In this document: piece after piece, positions 43,056 to 52,297 of the stretch
Layout of the letters: each line of letters begins with the position of its first letter
Position numbering within the stretch: the first letter of the stretch is position 1
Origin: Undibacterium piscinae
GTDB lineage: Bacteria > Pseudomonadota > Gammaproteobacteria > Burkholderiales > Burkholderiaceae_D
Assembly (NCBI GenBank): GCA_003970805.2
Contig: CP051152.1
Span: forward strand, 124,001-188,000
Reading direction: 5' to 3'
Length of the DNA stretch: 64,000 bases
The notes under the pieces: model-generated
The model's database searches: none
What the model was told of the DNA's origin: nothing
The model's input: the letters and a program-made list of their open reading frames with translations, nothing else
Made by a program: the position numbers and the translations under genes

Positions 43056-43530
43056 GGGCGTGACCCAGCCGGAAATGCCCACCAACACTCAGCTTACGCA
43101 TGAGTGACGCCTCATTAGACTTATGTCAAATTTACATTGTTTGCATAGGCTGCCTCGCTGCCGCTGTGCTAAAGTACGCGCTTCTTATTCGCGGAGCGCA
43201 TGCTGTGAACAGTGACGCTTGTCGATTCTTGATTGATCGCATCCTGGCAATGTAAGCGCAGAGTTTCGCTGCTATCTTGCCAATCATGGCGGGTGGTTGC
43301 AAGCAAGGGGTTTATTCAGACTGCTGGTTTTTCTTCCCCCCAATTTCACGCGTGTTTAACGCAATTTCTGTATCCCGTGACGGGTATCGGAATCATGTCG
43401 GCACATACAAATTATTCAATCTAGAGTTGGCGTAAGGTTTCAGCTTGCTATGTTGCTAGGGAAGATTGTTCGTCCTTACACTTTCTTATCCTCGTTATAG
43501 TTGCCGGTCACCGCATTTGGGAGCAGGCTC
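43056..43530 (+). other. Gene-free region before ABC permease gene
   Basis: About 475 nt. A 63-residue frame at 43233-43424 has no recognisable features. The promoter of the ABC transporter operon should be here; I see no hexamer pair with good spacing. A ribosome site GGGAGCAGG precedes the ATG at 43531. Confidence 0.5.
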
Positions 43531-45264
43531 ATGTTTGAACTTTTCAACCTGCAGAGGCGTGAAGATACCTCGCAGAGCCTCGGGCCGAATCGCTGGGACT
43601 GGGCCTTGCTGCCCCTGATTCTGGCCTTGATCGTACTGTTTGCCTTTGCCGCCATGCAGATGAGTCATCCGTTTGCGGTCGGTGAGACGCTGGAGATCTC
43701 GCTTGACCCTAGTTACCTTCCGTATTATCTGCTACGCACGATCTTGCGCATGTTTACGGCGCTGGGTTTTTCTCTGTTGTTTAGCTTGTTGTTCGCCGCC
43801 ATTGCGGTGAAATACGCCGCAGCTGAAAGAGTCATGGTGCCTGCGCTCGACATCTTGCAATCGGTACCTATCCTGGGCTTTCAGGCGATTGCCATCGCGC
43901 CGTTTATCGCTTTATTTTCGGGGAATTTGCTGGGGGTAGAGTGTGCAGCGGTGTTTGCGATCTTTACTTCGCAGGCATGGAATATGGCGTTTAGCCTTTA
44001 CCAATCGATGCGTACGGTGCCACCGGAGCTTAATGAGGCTGCGCGTATTTTTCGGCTATCCGGTTGGCAGCGCTTCTGGCGTCTGGAACTGCCGTTCGCC
44101 ATGCCCGGCCTGCTGTGGAACATGATGATGTCGATGTCGGGTGGCTGGTTTTTTCTGGTGGCGGCCGAGGCGATTTCGGTTGCTGGTCAAGACATCAAAT
44201 TGCCCGGCATAGGTTCGTATATCGCGGTAGCGATTGAGGCTGAAAATGGGATGGCGATTGCCTGGGCGATTACGGCAATGCTGGCGGGGATTTTATTGTA
44301 CGACCAATTGTTTTTCCGTCCTTTGCTGGCATGGGCGGATAAATTTCGTTTTGAAGAATCGCAGGGCGATACTGCACAGCAATCCTGGTTGCTGGACTGG
44401 ATGCGTAGCAGTTACTGGCTCCGCTCCTGGTCTGAGCGCTTGTGGGCGTGGCTGGGTCGTGCGCTGGGTTGGTTTAGCCTGAGCTACGACGGCACTTCCA
44501 GCCAGTCTTTAGTGCGGCAACCTAGCCGGCTGTGGCGGCTGTTCTGGGATGGCGCATTGGTGCTGGCCTGCGTGTGGGCCGTGTATCGGCTGCTAAGTTT
44601 TGTACATGTTGACGTTGGCTGGACTGAAGTGGTGCATGTGGTGGGTTTGGGTTTGATTACCTTGCTGCGCGTGCTGCTGCTGATAGGCTTGGCCTCGCTG
44701 GTGTGGGTGCCGGTTGCGGTGTGGGTGGGTTTGCGACCGGAATACTCGCAGCGGGTGCAAGCGCTGGCGCAGTTTCTGGCCGCCTTTCCGGTCAATTTGA
44801 TGTTTCCGGTCGTGGTGTTTTTTATGGTGTCGCTAAAACTCAATCCGAATATTTGGCTCAGTCCGCTGATGGTGTTTGGTACCCAATGGTACATCCTGTT
44901 TAACGTGGTGGCAGGGGCGGCCGCCATACCCAATGAATTGCGTCTGGCGGCCGATAATCTTGGTCTGAAGGGTTGGCTGAAATGGAAGCGCGTTTACTTG
45001 CCGGCAGTTTTTCCTAGCTATGTGACCGGTGCGATTACCGCCAGCGGTGGCTCCTGGAATGCCAGTATCGTGGCCGAGTACGTTACCTGGGGTAAAACCA
45101 CGCTGGTGGCCGATGGTCTGGGTAGTTATATCAAGCAGATGACGGAGTTGGGGGATTTTCATCGTATCGCGCTCGGTATCGCGGTGATGTGCGTATTCGT
45201 CATGCTACTTAATCGCTTCTTCTGGCGCAGGCTGTATTCGCTGGCCGCAGACCGCAGCAGCTAA
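43531..45264 (+). CDS. ABC transporter permease with two fused BPD_transp_1 domains (nitrate/sulfonate/bicarbonate type)
   Basis: About 577 residues with two homologous permease halves. Each carries an EAA loop: PPELNEAARIFRLSGWQRFWRL near residue 165 and PNELRLAADNLGLKGWLKWKRV near residue 475, the contact sites for the ATPase. Roughly six helices per half. The central linker (about residues 265-340) is cytoplasmic and tryptophan-rich. Family knowledge: NitT/TauT-like importers of small anions; the substrate is unknown. The partner ATPase follows after 124 nt; no substrate-binding protein gene is adjacent. Confidence 0.88.
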   Translation: MFELFNLQRREDTSQSLGPNRWDWALLPLILALIVLFAFAAMQMSHPFAVGETLEISLDPSYLPYYLLRTILRMFTALGFSLLFSLLFAAIAVKYAAAERVMVPALDILQSVPILGFQAIAIAPFIALFSGNLLGVECAAVFAIFTSQAWNMAFSLYQSMRTVPPELNEAARIFRLSGWQRFWRLELPFAMPGLLWNMMMSMSGGWFFLVAAEAISVAGQDIKLPGIGSYIAVAIEAENGMAIAWAITAMLAGILLYDQLFFRPLLAWADKFRFEESQGDTAQQSWLLDWMRSSYWLRSWSERLWAWLGRALGWFSLSYDGTSSQSLVRQPSRLWRLFWDGALVLACVWAVYRLLSFVHVDVGWTEVVHVVGLGLITLLRVLLLIGLASLVWVPVAVWVGLRPEYSQRVQALAQFLAAFPVNLMFPVVVFFMVSLKLNPNIWLSPLMVFGTQWYILFNVVAGAAAIPNELRLAADNLGLKGWLKWKRVYLPAVFPSYVTGAITASGGSWNASIVAEYVTWGKTTLVADGLGSYIKQMTELGDFHRIALGIAVMCVFVMLLNRFFWRRLYSLAADRSS

Positions 45265-45304
45265 GTTGAGCAGCTAAGTTGAGTAACTAAGTTGAGCAAC
45301 TAAG
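45258..45304. repeat. 13-bp tandem repeat at permease stop
   Basis: CAGCTAAGTTGAG occurs at 45258-45270 and 45271-45283, TAACTAAGTTGAG at 45284-45296, and a partial CAACTAAG at 45297-45304. The permease stop codon TAA lies inside the first unit, so each unit repeats a stop. Confidence 0.9.
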
Positions 45305-45388
45305 CATGCTTATTAATGCGAATAATTCAGCGAATGCAGCGGATACATTTAGCTGCGACGAAAAGCCAGGATCAGCAGGAGAATAATT

Positions 45389-46687
45389 ATGAACCAAAAA
45401 TTAATACGACTAAATCAGGTCGCCAAATCTTTCAGGGCGGCCGATGGTCATGCACGTAGCGTACTGGAGAAGCTAGATTTCGAGTTGGCGGAAGGTGAAA
45501 TCGTTGCGCTGCTGGGCAAGTCTGGCTCCGGTAAATCGACCTTGCTACGCATTATGGCGGGCTTGATACCGGCCGATACAGGTCAGCTTGCGTATCGCGG
45601 GCAGGCGATTTACGGGCCGGTGGCCGGGATCGCCATGGTGTTTCAGTCATTTGCCTTGTTTCCATGGTTAACGGTGCAACAGAATGTCGAGCTTGGACTA
45701 GAGGCGCAGGGGGTACCGGTCGATGAGCGCAAAACCCGCGCCGATGCGGTGCTGGAGTTGATAGGCCTGGCTGGTTTTGGCGGTGCCTTGCCACGTGAGC
45801 TATCGGGCGGCATGAAGCAAAGGGTGGGTATCGCACGCGCCCTGGTGACGAATCCCGATGTGCTGTTGATGGATGAGGCGTTTTCTGCGCTCGATGTCCT
45901 GACCGGCGAAACCCTGCGTAACGATATGCTGGAACTCTGGGATGAAAAGCGCATTCCGACCAAAGGGATATTGATCGTTTCGCATAATATCGAAGAAGCG
46001 GTCATGATGGCCGACCGCATCATCATCATGTCCAGTGATCCCGGCTGCATTCGCTGTGAAGTGAAAATCGATCTGGTACGTCCGCGCGATGTCGATGCGA
46101 TTGAGGTCAGGGCGCTGATTGATGAGGTGTATGGCCTGATGACCATGCGTACCCAGCAGGAAGTTGCTACGGGTGCGGCACATGTCAGGCATTTGGGTTA
46201 TCGCCTGCCGCAAACCGAGGTTAGCCGCATAGAAGGCGTGCTTGATCTGTTGGCTGAAGCGCCGTTCAACGGGCGCGCCGATTTACCGCAATTGGCTGGC
46301 GAAGTCGATCTTACCGATGAGCAGTTGTTCCCTACTTATGAGGCACTGAGTTTATTGGGATTGGCGATTCTGGAAAAGGGCGATATTATTCTTACCGCTC
46401 TGGGTCATCACTATGCGGAGGCGGACCAGACCTTACGAAAAGACTTGTTCGGACAGCAGTTGCTCACACATGTACCTTTGGCAGCACATATCCGGCGTAA
46501 TCTGGAGCAAGAGAGTAGCGGTAGCCTGCCTGAGCAACCGTTCATAGAGTTGCTGGAAGAGTTCCTGAAAGCCGATGAAGCCAAGCGCGTATTTGAGGTC
46601 GCGATTGAGTGGGGGCGTTACGGTGAGGTGTACGAGTATGATTACCATACCGGACGCCTGACTTTGCCGGAAGACGATGAAAAATAG
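45389..46687 (+). CDS. ABC transporter ATP-binding protein with C-terminal AAA-associated domain
   Basis: A 432-residue ATPase. Residues 1-240 are an ABC domain: Walker A LLGKSGSGKST, Q-loop VFQSFALFPW, signature LSGGMKQRVGIARAL, Walker B VLLMDEAFSALD and H-loop IVSHNIEEA. Residues from about 275 (TEVSRIEGVLDLLAEAPFNGRADLPQLA) form the AAA-associated domain found in one subset of NitT/TauT-like ATPases, probably a regulatory module. It works with the fused permease just upstream. Confidence 0.92.
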   Translation: MNQKLIRLNQVAKSFRAADGHARSVLEKLDFELAEGEIVALLGKSGSGKSTLLRIMAGLIPADTGQLAYRGQAIYGPVAGIAMVFQSFALFPWLTVQQNVELGLEAQGVPVDERKTRADAVLELIGLAGFGGALPRELSGGMKQRVGIARALVTNPDVLLMDEAFSALDVLTGETLRNDMLELWDEKRIPTKGILIVSHNIEEAVMMADRIIIMSSDPGCIRCEVKIDLVRPRDVDAIEVRALIDEVYGLMTMRTQQEVATGAAHVRHLGYRLPQTEVSRIEGVLDLLAEAPFNGRADLPQLAGEVDLTDEQLFPTYEALSLLGLAILEKGDIILTALGHHYAEADQTLRKDLFGQQLLTHVPLAAHIRRNLEQESSGSLPEQPFIELLEEFLKADEAKRVFEVAIEWGRYGEVYEYDYHTGRLTLPEDDEK

Positions 46688-46738
46688 TGGTGGCTTAGGC
46701 TTAGTTTGAGCTGATCACGTAACTGGAAAACATGTGGC

Positions 46739-47206
46739 ATGAAAATGAGACGCTTGGTATTACTTTGTAGTTGTGTGCTTGCAGCTTGTTCTACGTCTAC
46801 GCCTGGCGGAAAAAAAGGCGATGAGGCCGCAAAAAAGGCCGATGTCGGTTCTTCCAGAGCCTTTACGCTCAACGGTTATAAGCGTGAATTGGCGTTGCGT
46901 ATTTCTGAGATGAATGCCAGCAAAGTGTATACCGACAGGCCGCAAGCCTTGCTGCGTTCGGTGATCGTCTTGAAGTACTCACTTAATGCCGATGGCAAGT
47001 TGTTGCGCAGTGATGTGGTACGCAGCAATCACGATAAAGTGACAGAAAACATCGCCTTGGCCAGTATCAGTAATTCGGCGCCGTTTCCCAAGCCTAGTTC
47101 GTTCTTGGTTAAAAATGGCAAGCTGGAAATCACCGAAACCTGGTTGTTCAATAACGATGGTCGTTTTCAGTTAAGGACCATCGCCCAACCGCAGATGAGT
47201 GAGTAG
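46739..47206 (+). CDS. Lipoprotein with TonB C-terminal-like domain
   Basis: A 155-residue protein. RRLVLLCSCVLAACSTSTPGG is a lipoprotein signal with the lipobox LAAC, so Cys would be lipidated. The C-terminal half (LLRSVIVLKYSLNADGKLLR, then APFPKPSSF) resembles the TonB C-terminal beta-alpha-beta domain, although no TonB helix or proline-rich stretch is present. The function is unknown. A second start (MRRL) two codons later is equally possible. It lies 51 nt after the ABC ATPase and may share its transcript. Confidence 0.75.
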   Translation: MKMRRLVLLCSCVLAACSTSTPGGKKGDEAAKKADVGSSRAFTLNGYKRELALRISEMNASKVYTDRPQALLRSVIVLKYSLNADGKLLRSDVVRSNHDKVTENIALASISNSAPFPKPSSFLVKNGKLEITETWLFNNDGRFQLRTIAQPQMSE

Positions 47207-47245
47207 TTGTTACGCTTGATTACTCCGGTCGCAACCGGCTTGGAG

Positions 47246-50200
47246 TTAGCAAAAATCCCTGCTGACACTGTCTAGTTGTCCCAGTAAATGCGAGAGATCT
47301 ACCAGACGTTTTGCCACCAGATGGCAGACTTCTCCTTCCCGTTGCCAGATTCCGTACACACCTAACAGTCTGGCATTGAGCACTTCCTTACGTTGCTGTT
47401 CGACCAGTGACGGCCAGATAATCACATTGACCGGTCCGGTCTCGTCTTCTATCGTGATGAACAGCACGCCTTTGGCTGTGCCGGGGCGCTGGCGCACGGT
47501 GACCATGCCGCAACCGCGTGCGAACTGGCGATGTTGAAAGCTGTTGAGCAACTCTGCCGGCAGGAAACGCATGGCCAGCAAACGCTGACGCAATAAGGCC
47601 AGCGGATGGCGCCCCAGGGTCAGTCCGGCGCTATGGTAGTCGCTGACTATTTCTTGCGCTTCGCTCGGGGCCGTCAGCGCTGGCGTTAGCTCTTCGAGCG
47701 TGGTCGTATGCAGTAAATCCTTGTCGGGAATTGCCGCTATCGCCTGCCATAAGGCCAGACGGCGATGTCCGCTTAGTGTCGCCAGGGCATTGCCGGCGGC
47801 CAGGGCTTCGATATCGCGCCGGTTCAGTTGGGCGCGTCGTGCCAGATCACTGATGTCGGAGTAGGCTTGCTGCGCACGCGCTTGTTGTATCCGCACAGTT
47901 GCCTCGGCCGACATCCCGCGCAGTAGAGAAAACCCGAGTCGCACCGCGATTTTTCCTGGGCGTGCCGAATTGTCGGTTTCCAGGCTAGATTCCCAGTTGC
48001 TTTGGCTAATTGTCACGGGCCGGACTTCGACGCCATGACGGCGCGCGTCTTGTACCAGTTGCGATGCTGAATAAAAACCCAAAGGCTGGGAATTGAGCAG
48101 GGCGCATAAAAACACCGCCGGCTCATGGCATTTGATCCAACTGCTGGCGTAAGTAAGAATGGCAAAGCTGGCGGCGTGGCTTTCGGGAAAGCCGTAATCG
48201 CCAAAGCCCAGCATCTGATTGAAAATGCTATTTGCAAATGATGCCGTATAACCATTTTTTATCATGCTGCTGGTGATGCGCTCCTTGTAATGCGCCAGGC
48301 CGCCCTTGCGTTTCCAGGCAGCCATGGCGCGCCGTAACTCATCGGCTTCGCCCGGCGTAAAATCGGCCGCAACCATGGCGATACGCATCACTTGCTCCTG
48401 AAAAATCGGCACACCGAGGGTACGCGCGAGTATTTTCTCTATCTCAGGTTTCGGGTAGCTGATGGCTTCTTTGCCCTGTCTGCGGCGTAAATACGGATGC
48501 ACCATGCCGCCTTGTATAGGGCCGGGCCTGACGATTGCCACTTGCACCACCAGGTCATAAAAAGTCCTGGGGCGCAGGCGCGGCAGCATGCTCATTTGCG
48601 CCCGTGACTCGATCTGAAATACGCCTATGGTATCGGCCTGGCAAATCATGTTGTAGGTGGCAGTGTCTTCACGCGGGATGTCCTGCATGCGCGATGGTCG
48701 GCCCGGCAGTGTCGCCATCAGATCAAAGGCACGTTTGAGTGCCGATAGCATGCCCAGTGCCAGCACATCAACCTTGAGTAAGCCCAGTGATTCGAGATCG
48801 TCTTTGTCCCATTCGATCACGCTACGCTCCTTCATTGCCGCATTTTCTATCGGCACCAGGCGTGACAGCTTACCCTTGGCGATCACGAAGCCGCCGCTGT
48901 GTTGCGATAGGTGGCGCGGGAAGCCGAGCAACTGGGTCGCCAGGCTGGCCCATTGCTGCGCCAGGGCAGAATCGGGATCGAGGCCGCTTTCACTGAAGCG
49001 CTGTAATAGCTCGCTCTTGCTGTCAAACCAGTGATGTGCCTTGGCGACCGCATCGACCAGTGCCAGATCCACTCCCAGCGCCTTGCCGGCTTCGCGTAAG
49101 GCGCCTTTGGGTCGGTAGGTGTGTACTGCCGCTGCCAGTGCGGTGCGGTTTCTGCCGTACTTTTTGTACAGGTATTGGATCACTTCCTCGCGCCGCTGGT
49201 GCTCGAAATCAACATCGATATCGGGCGGTTCGCCGCGCTCTTTTGACAGAAAACGTTCGAACAGCAGAGTGTCACTTTCCGGACTGACTTCGGTGATGTG
49301 CAGGCAATAGCAAACCACTGAGTTGGCCGCCGAACCACGGCCCTGGCACAGTATGCCTTGTGAGCGGGCGAATCTGACGATATCGTGCACGGTTAAGAAG
49401 TAGGGCTCGTAAGCGAGGTCGTTGATCAGGTGCAGTTCATAGTCTATTTTCTGCGTGATTTCCGCGCTGATACCCCGGGGGTAGCGCAGCCTTGCGCCCC
49501 GATAGACTTCCTGCTTTAAATAACTGGCCGGTGTTTGGCCGGCGGGCACCAGCTCATCCGGATATTCGTAGCGCAATTCATCCAGCGAGAAGTTGCACAG
49601 ACCGGCTATCTTGATGGTTTCCGCCAACGCCGCCGCAGGATACAGATTGGCCAGTCGCAAGCGTGAACGCAAGTGTTGTTCGGCATTCGGTGCCAGAGCG
49701 TAGCCGCAGTCGGCAATGCTTTTCCCCAGACGGATGGCGCTTAGCGTATCTTGCAAGGGCTTGCGCGAGCGCACATGCATGCAGACCTGACCGATGGCAA
49801 CTAGCGGGAGGCGCTGGTGATGGGCGATCGCATTGACTCTGCCCTGGTGCAGTTCATCCATGGCACGCGTGAGCAAATTGAGACCTATCCAGGCGCGTCC
49901 CGGAAAGCAGGTTTTAATCCATGCCGCTTGGCGGGCTAAAATTTCTATGCTGGCCGGATAATCTGGCACCAGAATGATCAGGCAATCGGGTAAGCCGCGC
50001 AGATGCTGGTATTCGTTTGGTGGTTCCGTAAAATCTTGTGGCGTCAGCAGATAGCTTCCTTTGCTGACCCTGGTGCGTGCCAGCGTGATGAGTTCGCACA
50101 GATTGCCATAGCCTTCACGATTTTGCGCCAGTGCAATCAGCGTGCTAGCGGGTACGGCGGTATCGAGGTCGCCGGCTTGGCTCAACCTGAAATGACTTCC

Positions 50201-50452
50201 TATCAGCAGAGGGAGCGCATGTTTTTTCGCTTCCTGATGCGCGCGCACTACGCCGGCCAGCGAGCACTCGTCAGTCACCGCCAATGCGCTATAAGCTAGC
50301 TGGACGGCGCGTGCAACCAGTTCTTCGGCATGCGATGCGCCCTGCAGAAACGTGAAATTGGACAGGCAAAATAACTCGGCGTAGTCGGGCAGGTAAGTGC
50401 TGGGCTGTATAGCACTCTGAGTTAGCCAAGGCTTAGCGGAGTTCATCGGCAT
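47246..50452 (-). CDS. dnaE2: Error-prone DNA polymerase DnaE2 (ImuC)
   Basis: A 1068-residue C-family polymerase. The PHP domain starts ELFCLSNFTFLQGASHAEEL; CQGRGSAANSVVCYCL and the catalytic triad in EPPDIDVDFEHQRREEV follow; ESRAQMSMLPRLRPRTFYDL and an OB-fold near residue 990 (TIEDETGPVNVIIWP) close it. Family knowledge: DnaE2 does mutagenic translesion synthesis with ImuA and ImuB under SOS control. It is the last gene of the cassette, 216 nt behind imuB, and that gap holds a long inverted-repeat element. The start lies in a 10-bp tandem repeat; ATG at 50452 or 50446 both fit. Confidence 0.94.
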   Translation of the reverse strand: MPMNSAKPWLTQSAIQPSTYLPDYAELFCLSNFTFLQGASHAEELVARAVQLAYSALAVTDECSLAGVVRAHQEAKKHALPLLIGSHFRLSQAGDLDTAVPASTLIALAQNREGYGNLCELITLARTRVSKGSYLLTPQDFTEPPNEYQHLRGLPDCLIILVPDYPASIEILARQAAWIKTCFPGRAWIGLNLLTRAMDELHQGRVNAIAHHQRLPLVAIGQVCMHVRSRKPLQDTLSAIRLGKSIADCGYALAPNAEQHLRSRLRLANLYPAAALAETIKIAGLCNFSLDELRYEYPDELVPAGQTPASYLKQEVYRGARLRYPRGISAEITQKIDYELHLINDLAYEPYFLTVHDIVRFARSQGILCQGRGSAANSVVCYCLHITEVSPESDTLLFERFLSKERGEPPDIDVDFEHQRREEVIQYLYKKYGRNRTALAAAVHTYRPKGALREAGKALGVDLALVDAVAKAHHWFDSKSELLQRFSESGLDPDSALAQQWASLATQLLGFPRHLSQHSGGFVIAKGKLSRLVPIENAAMKERSVIEWDKDDLESLGLLKVDVLALGMLSALKRAFDLMATLPGRPSRMQDIPREDTATYNMICQADTIGVFQIESRAQMSMLPRLRPRTFYDLVVQVAIVRPGPIQGGMVHPYLRRRQGKEAISYPKPEIEKILARTLGVPIFQEQVMRIAMVAADFTPGEADELRRAMAAWKRKGGLAHYKERITSSMIKNGYTASFANSIFNQMLGFGDYGFPESHAASFAILTYASSWIKCHEPAVFLCALLNSQPLGFYSASQLVQDARRHGVEVRPVTISQSNWESSLETDNSARPGKIAVRLGFSLLRGMSAEATVRIQQARAQQAYSDISDLARRAQLNRRDIEALAAGNALATLSGHRRLALWQAIAAIPDKDLLHTTTLEELTPALTAPSEAQEIVSDYHSAGLTLGRHPLALLRQRLLAMRFLPAELLNSFQHRQFARGCGMVTVRQRPGTAKGVLFITIEDETGPVNVIIWPSLVEQQRKEVLNARLLGVYGIWQREGEVCHLVAKRLVDLSHLLGQLDSVSRDFC

Positions 50453-50470
50453 TCATCGGTGTTCATCGCT
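50441..50470. repeat. 10-bp tandem repeat over the dnaE2 start
   Basis: GTTCATCGGC, ATTCATCGGT and GTTCATCGCT stand head to tail. Read on the minus strand each copy contains ATGAA, so the dnaE2 start codon lies inside the array. Confidence 0.8.
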
Positions 50471-50554
50471 TGCATGAGCGCTCAGTGGCACTCATTGACA
50501 TCCCCGCAGGCTTGATGCCGGTTTTGCCGGGGTGGCGTTTAAAAGCTACCAAGC

Positions 50555-50637
50555 GGCAGGCCCAGGACGCAATCGCGCTGCGGCTTTGCCGGCTATCGTG
50601 CCGGTAAGGCGCATGGGGATTGCGTCCTGGGCTTGCC
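50555..50637. repeat. 83-nt palindromic dispersed element, copy 1
   Basis: The outer arms 50555-50574 (GGCAGGCCCAGGACGCAATC) and 50618-50637 are inverted repeats matching at 19 of 20 positions. Between them TTGCCGG...CCGGTAA folds into a second hairpin. An ungapped alignment with 63305-63387 by hand gives 53 of 83 identical positions, so this is a repeated element and not a simple terminator. There is no T tract. It sits between imuB and dnaE2. Confidence 0.8.
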
Positions 50638-50668
50638 ATTATTTGGGTATTGATCGTCATGTGCGCCA

Positions 50669-52297
50669 TTATCCGAACCAGCCATGCAGATACCAGGCAG
50701 CGTCAGCCTCGTTGCGTGCTAATTGTTGGGATGCGCTGACGCGTTCACGGTAGATCCAGCAGCGCAGGTGTTCACTGTTTTCGGCGACAAAGTAATCGCG
50801 GGTCACCAATTGACCGTTCCACCAGCCCGCTTCTATCCGCTCTGCCGGTGAAAGTAGCGTCAGGGTGCTACCGTAACAGGGGCGATGCTGACGTACTTCC
50901 AGCGGAATCGCCGATGCGAGTAACCAGGCCGGGCGGTTCATTATTCCCGGTGGGGGGCGGAATGCGCAGGCTGCCGCTGTTGTTGCCGCTGCCGCTGCAG
51001 CTGTTGTTGCTGATATTGCGTGTTGGCGTGCTGGCATGGCCGAGACCCAGTGGTTTGCCAGTTCCGGCCTATAGTCAGCGCGCGGTGCCGCTTGCAAGAC
51101 GTTTTCAGCCCCTAGGCGGGCGACCAATAATTCCAATAACCTATGCTGGTCCTGCTTGCTGTTGCCAGGTTCAGGGAACAGGCTGGCGCTGGCGGCTTGC
51201 CTCGCGGCGACCTGCGTCGCATGCAGGCTTAAGGCGATGGCCGGGGCTACCAGTGACAGTTGCGCCAGGCGCTCTTTTAATAGTCGCGCCAGATGTTCGG
51301 CCTGATTGCTTGCCTCAGCCAATGTGATGATGATTTCTGTGGGCAGCACTGCAAGGCGCCCCCGTTCGTGCTCAAGCAGCAGTTGTATCTGGCTCACTGC
51401 TAACTGCTTGGCTGATAGCCAGCCGCAAAGTTGTTGTAGCAAAGCATGGGCAAAATTAAATATCGCCTCGGCGTGTTCTATGCGCTCCGGTAACTCGCTG
51501 CGTGCGAAAAATTGCGCTGGTACTGTTAGCCATTGGTGTAATTGAGTCGCCTCGCCATAGGCGTAATCTAGCGTTGACAGTAAGGCTTTGCCGCAGCGTC
51601 GTTGCAGTCCCGCACGCGGTAACTGGCGTAAGCTTTTTAAATCGTGGCAGGCAATGCCATTGAGCCATTCATGCCATGGCGCTGCGGCAGGCAACAGCTT
51701 AAGCGCCAGCGGGTCAAGCTGGCGTGCCAGCTTAGCGGGATTGAGGCAGTATTTGCCGTGCCGGCCGCTTGCTGCAGCGGCCTGCGCCAGCAACCATGCA
51801 GCAGTTGCGTTAGTTGCATAGCCTAAGCTGGCAGTGACGCCTAAGGCCGCCATGCTGGCCGCCACGCGCCGGCGCAATTGGCGCACTCCGCCAAACAGGC
51901 GCAAGCTGGCACCGATATTCATCAGCAGGCTGGCGCGCTCGGCACCGGCCACTTGCGGCGAGTACTGCAGCAAGGCGATTGCCACCTTGTGCAAGAGATC
52001 ATTTTCCAGGGCGACATCATGCTGTTGTAGCGTGGCGCCGGGCAGCAGCATATGTACGCTGCCACTGCGCATACCCACTTGCACTCCGGCAGCCCGGGCC
52101 AGTGCCGAGATCGCCACTACACGATTTTTATCTAGTACGACGGCCCCATCATCAGCCAGCCAGTTCGGCCGAAATGCTTCTGTAGCTAGTTGAGGCAGAT
52201 GTACGGCCAGCCACAGGCTTGCCGGTGGACGTTTTTCCGGCGGGTGATGAGTCGTGGGCCTCGCTGTCTTCGCTGAGGGGGCGGGCGGCATAGTCAT
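50669..52297 (-). CDS. imuB: ImuB, catalytically dead Y-family polymerase-like protein
   Basis: A 542-residue protein with a Y-family polymerase fold. The N-terminal LWLAVHLPQLATEAF replaces the metal-binding DMDAFFA of active enzymes, and LLMNIGASLRLFGG replaces the SxDE motif, so both catalytic sites are missing, as is usual in ImuB. Family knowledge: ImuB is the hub that contacts the beta clamp, ImuA and DnaE2. The start at 52297 lies 146 nt inside imuA; I see no later start in frame before the conserved LWLAV, so the long overlap seems real. It has an alanine-rich stretch near residue 455. Confidence 0.9.
   Translation of the reverse strand: MTMPPAPSAKTARPTTHHPPEKRPPASLWLAVHLPQLATEAFRPNWLADDGAVVLDKNRVVAISALARAAGVQVGMRSGSVHMLLPGATLQQHDVALENDLLHKVAIALLQYSPQVAGAERASLLMNIGASLRLFGGVRQLRRRVAASMAALGVTASLGYATNATAAWLLAQAAAASGRHGKYCLNPAKLARQLDPLALKLLPAAAPWHEWLNGIACHDLKSLRQLPRAGLQRRCGKALLSTLDYAYGEATQLHQWLTVPAQFFARSELPERIEHAEAIFNFAHALLQQLCGWLSAKQLAVSQIQLLLEHERGRLAVLPTEIIITLAEASNQAEHLARLLKERLAQLSLVAPAIALSLHATQVAARQAASASLFPEPGNSKQDQHRLLELLVARLGAENVLQAAPRADYRPELANHWVSAMPARQHAISATTAAAAAATTAAACAFRPPPGIMNRPAWLLASAIPLEVRQHRPCYGSTLTLLSPAERIEAGWWNGQLVTRDYFVAENSEHLRCWIYRERVSASQQLARNEADAAWYLHGWFG

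Noticed and set aside
43233..43424. 63-codon frame before the ABC permease gene
   Set aside because: No motif, poor start context, and typical of non-coding sequence.
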